A program made the position numbers and the translations under genes. A DNA stretch of 64,000 nt from Candidatus Gastranaerophilales bacterium (GTDB lineage: Bacteria; Cyanobacteriota; Vampirovibrionia; Gastranaerophilales; Gastranaerophilaceae), in NCBI GenBank assembly GCA_944326545.1, contig CALVEH010000002.1, positions 1 to 64,000 of the forward strand, in the 5' to 3' direction. Shown in pieces: positions 57,857 through 64,000 of this stretch (the stretch's first letter is position 1; every line of letters begins with the position of its first letter). The notes under the pieces are model-generated. The model ran no database searches and was not told the DNA's origin. It saw only the letters and a list, made by a program, of their open reading frames with translations.

Positions 57857-59272
57857 ATGAAAACCGAAAATCTAGTATATAATATTCAAAATAATTACCA
57901 AAGACAGTACTTAAAGCAGAAGCAAACTTCTGATAAAATGCAAGGGCAAGGGCCAAGCGTGAATAAGACTGTGACTGGTTATGACAATTTTGAAATGAGT
58001 AAAAGTGCGACAAAAACGACCGCCGGAGAAAATCCGAGCGGTCGTTTGAGTTTTAAAGGCCGCCCAGCTCCTGTAGTTGTTGCAAAAACTTTCGGAGAAA
58101 AACTTGCAGTAAACAAATGGTTTAACAAGTTTTTAGACATACTTGCAGACAACTCTCTTATCGCAGATGCTCTTATCGCCTTAGGGTTAACAACAATAGC
58201 AAGACCTGCTTCAATATACATAATTCCAACTAAAGACCCTGTAGAAAAGAAAAAGAATAACTATCAAGTGGCTCACTCAGTAGCTACAGGCGTATTAGGC
58301 TTAGCTACAACAGTAGCTGTTGCAGAACCAGTAAAACGTGGTGTTAAAGAATTAATGAACAACACTTCTAAATACATGAAAAAAGATGCAACATACATAA
58401 AAGAAAATGCCAGAGTTTTCAAAGAAACAGCAGGAAGACTTCACCAACCAATATTCTTACCATTGAGAGCCGCATTAACTATTATGATTGTACCTCCTAT
58501 ATTAAAAATGTTTGGTTTATCTAAAGATGCTGTTAAACCTTCTGATAAAGCAAAAATTGATTACTCTTACTTAAGCTTTAAAGGTAATGATTCAAAATCA
58601 TTTAAAGGATTTTCAAAAGTAAAATCAAACTACGATAAAGCTCAAGATAAGATTTCTAAAAACCAACCATCTTTTAAAGGCAACCCAAGCGCAGTAACAA
58701 AAGGAATTGCCAAAGGTATCGGTAAACTTGCTGACACAAACGGATTTAGAAAATTTATCGAATGGTTTAAAGACCAAAAGAACTGGTTCCCACATTTGAT
58801 AGCAGGTGAAAGTTTATGGCTATCAGGTTTCTATATGCAACAGACTGCAAAATCTAAAAGCATAGAAAAAGACCAAAAATTACCAATGATATTAAACCAA
58901 GGCATAACAGCTTTATTGTGTACTTGGGGCGCATACAAACTTGATGGCGTAATCAACAAAAAGCTTGATGCATATAAACAAACATATAAGAGAATGAATC
59001 CTGATATGGTTCAAAAATCAAACTTATATGAAAACTTATTAAAAAGATATGCAAACAATGAAGCTGTTCTCAAAAAACTCACAACAGAAGCTAAATATAA
59101 ACCATTAAGAAATGCAAACAAGACATTAAATAATAAACTTATTGGTATCAGACTTTTAGGTCCAATCGTAATCTTTACAACAATTTACAGATTTATTGGT
59201 CCTGTTGTAGTAACACCAATCGCAAATAAAATAAGCGAACTTATTGAACCTCACAATAAAAAAGCTGCATAA
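57857..59272 (+). CDS. Unknown polytopic membrane protein with four SFKG motifs
   Basis: I know no family for this 471-residue protein. A polar, disordered N-terminus ends in LSFKGRPAP (LSFKG at 64-68). Hydrophobic segments follow at about 100-120 and 135-155, with polar turn TKDPVEKKKNNY between them, then at about 195-215. Three further motifs fall in a Lys/Ser/Asp-rich loop: LSFKG (239-243), SFKG (248-251) and PSFKG (271-275). Membrane segments resume at about 350-365 and 430-455, ending GPVVVTPIANKISE. The helix-polar turn-helix element resembles the proteins at 20425 and 21132. It follows serA's terminator, so it has its own promoter. The ATG start is weakly supported by GGAAAACC upstream. 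Confidence 0.6.
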   Translation: MKTENLVYNIQNNYQRQYLKQKQTSDKMQGQGPSVNKTVTGYDNFEMSKSATKTTAGENPSGRLSFKGRPAPVVVAKTFGEKLAVNKWFNKFLDILADNSLIADALIALGLTTIARPASIYIIPTKDPVEKKKNNYQVAHSVATGVLGLATTVAVAEPVKRGVKELMNNTSKYMKKDATYIKENARVFKETAGRLHQPIFLPLRAALTIMIVPPILKMFGLSKDAVKPSDKAKIDYSYLSFKGNDSKSFKGFSKVKSNYDKAQDKISKNQPSFKGNPSAVTKGIAKGIGKLADTNGFRKFIEWFKDQKNWFPHLIAGESLWLSGFYMQQTAKSKSIEKDQKLPMILNQGITALLCTWGAYKLDGVINKKLDAYKQTYKRMNPDMVQKSNLYENLLKRYANNEAVLKKLTTEAKYKPLRNANKTLNNKLIGIRLLGPIVIFTTIYRFIGPVVVTPIANKISELIEPHNKKAA

Positions 59273-59289
59273 TAGACAGCAGCAACCAC

Positions 59290-59317
59290 TTGTAAAGAAA
59301 TATTCTTGCAATATAAT
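59290..59317 (+). promoter_or_regulatory. Promoter of rpsT
   Basis: TTGTAA (59290-59295) and TATAAT (59312-59317) are separated by 16 bp, the best consensus pair in the window. Transcription would begin near 59324, giving an ~80-nt leader before rpsT. Confidence 0.6.
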
Positions 59318-59350
59318 AAAGATACTCACCAATCCTCATTGCAGATTTTA

Positions 59351-59375
59351 GGGGGTTGCGTTAGTAGCGACACCC
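59351..59375 (+). promoter_or_regulatory. Hairpin in the rpsT leader
   Basis: GGGG/GTTGC (59351-59359) pairs with GCGAC/ACCC (59367-59375): a 5-bp GTTGC-GCGAC stem with one wobble, a mismatch, then GGG-CCC. It lies 28 nt before the start codon. Possible autoregulatory or translation-control element for S20; not demonstrated. Confidence 0.35.
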
Positions 59376-59403
59376 ATAGTATGCAAATGAAAGGAAAATA
59401 AAA

Positions 59404-59673
59404 ATGGCAAATATTAAATCCGCTAAAAAAAGAGTTCTTATCGCAGAAAGAAACAGATTGAAAAACGTTGCTGTAAAATCTGAAATCAAAACTGCTATCA
59501 GAAAAACTTTAGAATTAGCACAAGCCAAAAATGAAGCAGAATTAAAATCAGCTATTAGCCACGCTTACAAATTGTGTGACAAAGCTGTTTCTAAAGGTGT
59601 TTTACACAAAAACACTGCTGCTAGAAAAAAATCAAGATTAACTTTAGCTGTTAACAAATTGTTAGCAAAATAG
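59404..59673 (+). CDS. rpsT: 30S ribosomal protein bS20
   Basis: This 89-residue, Lys/Arg/Ala-rich, all-helical protein binds 16S rRNA and helps early 30S assembly. MANIKSAKKRVLIAERNRLKN at the start and GVLHKNTAARKKSRLTLAVN at the end are typical of bS20, and the length is normal. GAAAGGAA precedes the ATG. It is a single gene with its own consensus-like promoter, a structured leader and a strong terminator. Confidence 0.97.
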   Translation: MANIKSAKKRVLIAERNRLKNVAVKSEIKTAIRKTLELAQAKNEAELKSAISHAYKLCDKAVSKGVLHKNTAARKKSRLTLAVNKLLAK

Positions 59674-59688
59674 TTAAAAAAGCTTGAT

Positions 59689-59721
59689 AAAAATCCGTGA
59701 TTTTAAAATCACGGATTTTTT
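59689..59721 (+). terminator. Terminator of rpsT
   Basis: A near-perfect 16-bp palindrome AAAAATCCGTGATTTT / AAAATCACGGATTTTT ends in a T-run. Confidence 0.9.
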
Positions 59722-59741
59722 AATGCGAAAAATGAGATAAT

Positions 59742-59768
59742 AAAAAGCTCTCATTATTGAGAGCTTTT
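59742..59768 (-). terminator. Terminator of the omega-like gene (minus strand)
   Basis: An 11-bp stem AAAAGCTCTCA / TGAGAGCTTTT with loop TTAT. The A-run at its left end gives a U-run on the minus-strand transcript, 26 bp past the stop at 59794. Confidence 0.85.
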
Positions 59769-59793
59769 GTAATATTAAATGACTATTAAATAA

Positions 59794-60039
59794 TTAACCT
59801 ACAAGTCTGCTTTCATCAGATTCTGAAGCTTTTACCATAATAGCATGTTCAACAGGATTTTCTTTCTTAATAGAATTGTCAAATCCATAATCATCAAAAC
59901 CTAACTCATCTTTAGGCTTTTTCATTTGATATTCATCAACAAGTTTTTTCGCTAATTCAGCAATTTCATAAACTAATTGATATCTGTTTTCTGAATTTTC
60001 ATTCAATTCCCATGCTACTTTAATTATCTGATGAGTCAT
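59794..60039 (-). CDS. Small protein resembling RNA polymerase omega subunit
   Basis: This 81-residue cytosolic protein is acidic. Its core, NSENRYQLVYEIAELAKKLVDE (residues ~15-36), resembles the omega-subunit motif (N-R-x-x-L-V-x-x-x-A-x-x-A-x-x-L). A later NPVEHAIMVKASE segment resembles the omega PV-x-A-L-x-E stretch. Omega helps fold and latch the RNA polymerase beta-prime subunit. The usual MARVTVED-type start is absent and the identity is moderate, so an unrelated small helical protein is possible. It is a single gene with its own terminator. Confidence 0.5.
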   Translation of the reverse strand: MTHQIIKVAWELNENSENRYQLVYEIAELAKKLVDEYQMKKPKDELGFDDYGFDNSIKKENPVEHAIMVKASESDESRLVG

Positions 60040-60111
60040 ATTTATCTCCGATTCTAAACTAACTTATATATAAACTATAATATAAGATAATAACAATATC
60101 AATAAAAAATT

Positions 60112-61290
60112 TTAAAGACTGTTATTAACCATATAGTTGTAAATTAAAGAAGAAGCATTTACTATAAACTCTTTACCAAGAGGAGAATTATATGGTCTGT
60201 TTACCAGCATTACAACAATGTATTTTTTGCCGTTTGGAGTATAAACAATACCTGCATCTCCAAGCATTTTACCGATATCACCTGTTTTGTGGATAAAGAT
60301 TGCATCCTTAGGCAAACCAGCTTGAATCAATCTATTGTTGTGAACATGACTCATATAATCAACCATTTTTTCTCTTGAATGAAGAGATAAAAAGCTTGGA
60401 TTATCGATATTATAAAGAAGAGTTGCCATTTCCTTAGCTGTAGTAACATTTGTACCGGCTAAGTCAGGAAGCCAATCATTAATTCTGGTTTCTTTCATGC
60501 CCCATTTTCTTAATGACTGGTTCATAGCATTCATACCGCCAGTGGCATCAAGCAACATGTTTGTGGCAGAATTATCAGATTCTGTAATCATAACTCTTGC
60601 CAACTGATCAACTGTATAAACAGCATTTACGCCTTTAAACTGCAAGCTTCCAGAACCTTCTGATTTATAATAATCAGTCATTGCTATTTTATCATCAAGT
60701 TTTATAGCACCTGCCTCAATAGTACGGAACAATTGAATCAATACAGGAATTTTTATAATACTTGCAGTAGGATAAACATCATTAGCTAACAAATCAGCGT
60801 GTTTGCCTGATTCATAATCCCAAACATATACTGATGGCTTCAAAGAAGGATATGCTGATGCAAGATTTTTAAGATTTGACTCCAGTGTGGTTAAATTATA
60901 TGTTTCATAAAGCTTTTGCATTTGAGGCTTCTGAACTTCAGTACCTTGCAAATAATTTAATCCCATAATGTGACTGTTATAAAGATAATCAGATGTAGGA
61001 TGGGCAATTTTATTGATATCAGCTTGTACTGCAGGATATTTGTTAGTCTTTATAAATACTGGACGAACAACCTCATTTACATAAACAGGCGAAATATACA
61101 CAGCAAATAAAAAAGCAAAAACCAAGTTCAAAACTACAGCAATAGGATTTGCTTTACGCTTAACAACCTTTTTTCTCCTAACATAAGCAGGTCTGATGTT
61201 TGTTGAATATTTCGACTGTGTTCTGTAGCCTGAATAACTACGTATATAATCACTCTGATACTGTGGCTTAGCCAAAGTAAAATCCCCCAA
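60112..61290 (-). CDS. Membrane-anchored class A beta-lactamase-fold serine hydrolase
   Basis: This 392-residue protein has a basic cytosolic N-terminus (RRKKVVKRK at 38-46), one uncleaved helix (about 49-70) and a periplasmic penicillin-recognising domain. Active-site motifs are S177-I-I-K180 (SxxK), S238-D-N240 (SDN) and KTG in HKTGDIGKMLGDAGIV. The omega-loop segment reads WLPDLAG where class A enzymes have WEPELN, so the deacylating Glu166 is missing. Therefore it may act as a PBP-like peptidase or be slow at hydrolysis, rather than confer resistance; this is inference. A polar linker of ~60 residues precedes the domain. Confidence 0.85.
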   Translation of the reverse strand: MGDFTLAKPQYQSDYIRSYSGYRTQSKYSTNIRPAYVRRKKVVKRKANPIAVVLNLVFAFLFAVYISPVYVNEVVRPVFIKTNKYPAVQADINKIAHPTSDYLYNSHIMGLNYLQGTEVQKPQMQKLYETYNLTTLESNLKNLASAYPSLKPSVYVWDYESGKHADLLANDVYPTASIIKIPVLIQLFRTIEAGAIKLDDKIAMTDYYKSEGSGSLQFKGVNAVYTVDQLARVMITESDNSATNMLLDATGGMNAMNQSLRKWGMKETRINDWLPDLAGTNVTTAKEMATLLYNIDNPSFLSLHSREKMVDYMSHVHNNRLIQAGLPKDAIFIHKTGDIGKMLGDAGIVYTPNGKKYIVVMLVNRPYNSPLGKEFIVNASSLIYNYMVNNSL

Positions 61291-61498
61291 TAATCTAATA
61301 TTTATATATTAAACACAATATTATTACTGTTCCATACAACAGATAGAGTATAAATACTGTAATAACAGAATAGCACAGCTATTTAGATACCAACAAAGAA
61401 TTTACATTAATTAATTTACAGTTCGTATAAATTAATTATATACAATTGTTAAGACATTTGGTATTATAATTATAATAGTAAACACAAGGACAATAATT

Positions 61499-62377
61499 AT
61501 GAAAAATATTGTAATCTTTAGTGACAAGGATTCAGCTCAAATTGAAAGCATCCTTTTAAACAACGGTGAGTACGATGTAAGAACAAAAGGAATTGAAGAA
61601 GTTAAAGACGCACAAAAATTCAATCCATCTGTTATCGTATTCAACTGTTCAGAAGATAAACTCAAAGAGTTATCAATGGTAACAAAACTTCCTGCACCTG
61701 CTTTGGTTGTTGCAGAAAAATTTAACGATGACATTATATTCAGAGGTGATTCATATGACTATGTCACAACACCGATTGATGAAAAAGAATTAAACTTGAG
61801 ATTGAAAAACCTCTTAAAAATTAAAGAATTAAAAGAAACTATTGATCAAGTATCTACTACAGATGCTTTAACTGGTTTACACAATAGAAAATTTCTTCAT
61901 GAACGTTTAGAAGCTGAAATTTCTCGTTCAAAAAGATACGATACAAAACTCAGCTGCTTGTTGTTAGATATTGACTTTTTCAAAGTTGTAAACGATATGT
62001 ACGGCTATGATTGGGGCGATGTTCTACTCAAAAAAATAGCAGAAATGTTAAAAGGATTTATAAGAAAAGAAGATATTCTGACAAGATACGGCGACGAAGA
62101 GTTTATTGTACTTCTTCCTAACACACCCGAAGAAAATGCATTCTTATTTGCTGAAAGATTCAGACGTGAAATTGAAAAAATGGAATTCATTCCAGCTGGT
62201 GAAGAAGAACGTCACCCTATTACAATATCAGGTGGTATCGCTTCTTATCCTTTCTTACAAAATGTAGAAGAAGATGCAAACACTCTTATCAGATATGCTG
62301 AACACGCATTGTATAATGCTAAAAAACGCGGAAAAAACAAAATAGTTCAGTTCTCACAAATTAACATAGAATACTAA
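61499..62377 (+). CDS. Receiver-like plus GGDEF protein with altered GDEEF signature
   Basis: This 292-residue cytosolic protein has an N-terminal REC-like domain (1-105) in which the phosphoacceptor position is Asn (VIVFNC, N49). A GGDEF domain follows: STTDALTGLHNRKFL (119-133), LLLDIDFFKVVNDMYGYDWGD, then RYGDEEFIVLLP. The signature GG[DE]EF is GDEEF here (G198-D199-E200-E201-F202; second Gly replaced by Asp). The inhibitory I-site RxxD (R189-D192) is intact. Cyclase activity is therefore uncertain; it may bind c-di-GMP or GTP instead. It is a single gene with its own terminator. Confidence 0.9.
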   Translation: MKNIVIFSDKDSAQIESILLNNGEYDVRTKGIEEVKDAQKFNPSVIVFNCSEDKLKELSMVTKLPAPALVVAEKFNDDIIFRGDSYDYVTTPIDEKELNLRLKNLLKIKELKETIDQVSTTDALTGLHNRKFLHERLEAEISRSKRYDTKLSCLLLDIDFFKVVNDMYGYDWGDVLLKKIAEMLKGFIRKEDILTRYGDEEFIVLLPNTPEENAFLFAERFRREIEKMEFIPAGEEERHPITISGGIASYPFLQNVEEDANTLIRYAEHALYNAKKRGKNKIVQFSQINIEY

Positions 62378-62406
62378 AAAAGAGCTCCCAAAAGGGAGCT
62401 TTTTTT
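62376..62406. terminator. Bidirectional terminator between GGDEF and TOPRIM genes
   Basis: AGCTCCC/GGGAGCT stem with AAAA loop is extended by A6 on the left and a T-run on the right. It overlaps the end of the minus-strand gene, whose stop is at 62405. Confidence 0.85.
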
Positions 62407-63427
62407 AAACCTTTTTAATTTGTTCAACTATTTGTAAGATTTCTTCTGTTAGATCTGTTTTATATTTAAGGTTTTCTGCCAATTCTTTAGCAAACTCAGC
62501 TTTTTGAAAATCACCAAGCTCATTTAACCTAAAAAATTCCGAAAGAACTTTTGTCATAGGCTCATCATGTTTAAAGTCGGAAATTGAAGACTGACAGATG
62601 TTTTTAAACCTGTTATTGATAGTCCTTTTAATCAAATTCAGAGAGAATATATCCTCAAATTCACCATGTTTAATGAGATAAACAGAATCAATATCTCTAA
62701 GTACTGTATCAATATTATTTGCTGTTTGCAATGCATCAGCATCAAGCAAAACAAAAATAGGAATCTTTAACTCATCTTTTAGCTCACAATAAAGCTTTGC
62801 AACTTGGTTTTTACCACCTGCACTGATTAACTTAACACCATATTTGTCAAAATCATAACCTGCCAATTTAGCAAATTTGGGCAAAAGTATTTCTTCTGTT
62901 ATTCCTTCACATAAAACTACCTTTTCAACAGGGAATCTCAAAGCAAGAGACTCTCTTTTGCTAACAAGATTTTTATAATCATGCTGAATTGCCAACAAAC
63001 GTCTAAGGTTGATAGGAGTGTCTTCTGAGACAGAAATGTAACTTAAAACAGCATCAATATTGATATCCATATCAACAAGATTTTTCATATCATCAGAAAG
63101 ATTGTAAGTTGAATATATTTCTTGTATCAAAACACGATTAAAATCACTATTTGAAGGGATATTAGGAGAATACTTTTCAACAGAATAGTTCCATAATCTT
63201 TCAAAAAGAGATTTTATGATATTTACTTCGAGCTCTTGTATATGGTTTTTAGATATCTTGGGCTCAATCAAATATCTGCACAACAAATCGGAAATAACCC
63301 TGTAATACTTAATTTCTGGATATTTAAAACGAGACAATCTATCTAAAGCAAGAACCAAATTTTCTTTAGAAACAGGCAAAAATTTAATTTTATTTATATC
63401 GATATTCTTTATCAAAATTTCCAACAA
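62405..63427 (-). CDS. Stand-alone TOPRIM protein (OLD-nuclease-like C-terminal domain)
   Basis: This 340-residue protein has a TOPRIM domain at about 168-270: VVLCEGITEEILLP with catalytic-type Glu174, and FVLLDADAL with D229-x-D231. This arrangement and the spacing (KLISAGGKNQVAKLY between them) match the OLD-family endonuclease TOPRIM. The ATPase half found in OLD proteins is absent. The N-terminal 165 residues are helical and unrecognised, and about 70 helical residues follow. It may be a nuclease or a nucleic-acid-binding relic; no defence or partner gene (GajB, RT) is adjacent. It is a single gene on the minus strand. Confidence 0.7.
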   Translation of the reverse strand: MLEILIKNIDINKIKFLPVSKENLVLALDRLSRFKYPEIKYYRVISDLLCRYLIEPKISKNHIQELEVNIIKSLFERLWNYSVEKYSPNIPSNSDFNRVLIQEIYSTYNLSDDMKNLVDMDINIDAVLSYISVSEDTPINLRRLLAIQHDYKNLVSKRESLALRFPVEKVVLCEGITEEILLPKFAKLAGYDFDKYGVKLISAGGKNQVAKLYCELKDELKIPIFVLLDADALQTANNIDTVLRDIDSVYLIKHGEFEDIFSLNLIKRTINNRFKNICQSSISDFKHDEPMTKVLSEFFRLNELGDFQKAEFAKELAENLKYKTDLTEEILQIVEQIKKV

Positions 63428-63522
63428 TTATAAAATTTTGTTAACATTACTTATAAATTATAGCAAAAAAAGCAAATTTTATATTGTTTGGTTTTTAATC
63501 TAATGTAAAGGTGGAAGTATAA

Positions 63523-64000
63523 GTGTATAGTATTTCAGCATTAAATAACAATTACAATTTATATATGCCGAAAATAAACACTGCTAGCGGAGTAAACAGT
63601 GTAGGTAATAGTCTTGCAACTAACCCTGTAGCAAGCAACGGCGCTGCATCTGTTAAAAATACACATAAAGCAGTTCCATCTTTTGGTGTGAACCAAATAA
63701 GAACATCTCTTACAACACGAGACGAACATAACAAATACAACGAAATATCTTCTATTATTGATAAAAAAACAAGAAAAGATTTACAAGAAATATTAAAAAC
63801 AGGTAAGCTCCTAGATACAAATTCTAATGACGGAAGCTCTACTCTTGATAACTTATACAACATCGCCACCAAAACAAGAGCAACCGGGTTAGATAAAAAG
63901 AACATTCTGGAAGAAACAATAAAAGCGATAAAACATCCTTTTATCATTACCCAGAAATTTGGAGATATACCGCAAAACCTACAAGCTGAGGTTATTAATA
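63523..64000 (+). CDS. Unknown protein with N-terminal PSFG motif (truncated by window end)
   Basis: The open frame runs from a GTG at 63523 to the window edge, at least 159 codons. I prefer the GTG because AAAGGTGG lies 8 nt upstream; an in-frame ATG at 63565 is the alternative. Residues 1-50 are Asn/Ser/Ala/Val-rich and disordered. PSFG is at 52-55. A helical, charged domain follows (KYNEISSIIDKKTRKDLQEI, then DGSSTLDNLYNIATKTRATG and HPFIITQKFGDIP). No family is known to me. It shares the motif position and style with the proteins at 21132 and 57857. Confidence 0.65.
   Translation, partial: MYSISALNNNYNLYMPKINTASGVNSVGNSLATNPVASNGAASVKNTHKAVPSFGVNQIRTSLTTRDEHNKYNEISSIIDKKTRKDLQEILKTGKLLDTNSNDGSSTLDNLYNIATKTRATGLDKKNILEETIKAIKHPFIITQKFGDIPQNLQAEVIN

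Noticed and set aside
59273-59403. A small RNA gene in the gap before rpsT
   Set aside because: The promoter and hairpin are better explained as the rpsT leader; no separate terminator is present.
60112-61290. QFKG in the beta-lactamase-fold protein as a motif copy
   Set aside because: It is inside the folded catalytic domain and lacks the Ser; likely chance.
63552-63947. 131-codon minus-strand frame near the right end
   Set aside because: The opposite strand has a ribosome-binding site, GTG start, motif and frame open to the edge; this one has none.

Overview
The window is AT-rich bacterial chromosome with tightly packed genes on both strands. It most likely comes from a Gram-negative-type (diderm), non-photosynthetic relative of Cyanobacteria (Melainabacteria/Vampirovibrionia, probably the gut order Gastranaerophilales). 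Outer-membrane biology is abundant: a two-partner secretion pair, a classical autotransporter, a Skp/OmpH chaperone and an AsmA/TamB-like bridge protein. These sit beside a cyanobacterial/Firmicute-style CsaB, a complete MinCDE set and FtsZ. Several lineage-specific unknown proteins share short SFG/SFKG motifs. The taxonomic call is inference; there is no rRNA gene here. I saw no tRNA, CRISPR array, transposase, integrase or phage module, so the window reads as core chromosome carrying large surface-protein genes.

Layout. 0.2-18.9 kb: a 5486-residue filamentous adhesin (TpsA, minus strand), divergent from its FhaC/ShlB-type outer-membrane transporter (TpsB). The adhesin ends in a PilZ-like domain with both c-di-GMP-binding signatures. 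19-22.6 kb: an APC amino-acid permease and a coupled pair of unknown membrane proteins. 22.9-31.1 kb: ftsZ; a csaB/sugar-kinase pair on the minus strand; a coiled-coil membrane protein; minC-minD-minE; a small membrane protein; lemA. 31.2-39.1 kb: an oversized GT5 glycogen-synthase-like enzyme, a SulP transporter, then a five-gene minus-strand operon (Gfo/Idh/MocA oxidoreductase, CDP-alcohol phosphatidyltransferase, trmL, nnrD-like, lipM-like). 39.3-49.7 kb: a 1724-residue autotransporter with chlamydial-Pmp-like GGAI/FxxN repeats, then divergent skp-like and AsmA-like genes. 49.7-57.7 kb: a degenerate exported phosphoesterase, an unknown membrane protein, and a forward run of rqcP-like, an exported protein, cinA C-domain, NAD-type isocitrate dehydrogenase, a peptide-binding lipoprotein and serA. 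57.8-64 kb: a multi-SFKG membrane protein, rpsT, an omega-like small protein, a membrane-anchored beta-lactamase-fold protein, a GGDEF protein with an altered signature, a stand-alone TOPRIM protein, and the start of another SFG-motif protein.

How the genes may work together. Cell-division placement (FtsZ, MinCDE) and envelope building (CsaB, Skp, AsmA-like, lipid head-group enzyme) accompany two separate type V secretion surface systems. The most provocative points are: (1) a PilZ-like domain at the very end of a giant exported adhesin, in a window that also encodes a GGDEF protein with an altered signature; and (2) a recurrent PSFG/SFKG short motif, mostly near N-termini, in otherwise unrelated unknown proteins, four times in one of them. 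Three of the unknown membrane proteins also appear to share a helical-hairpin domain.
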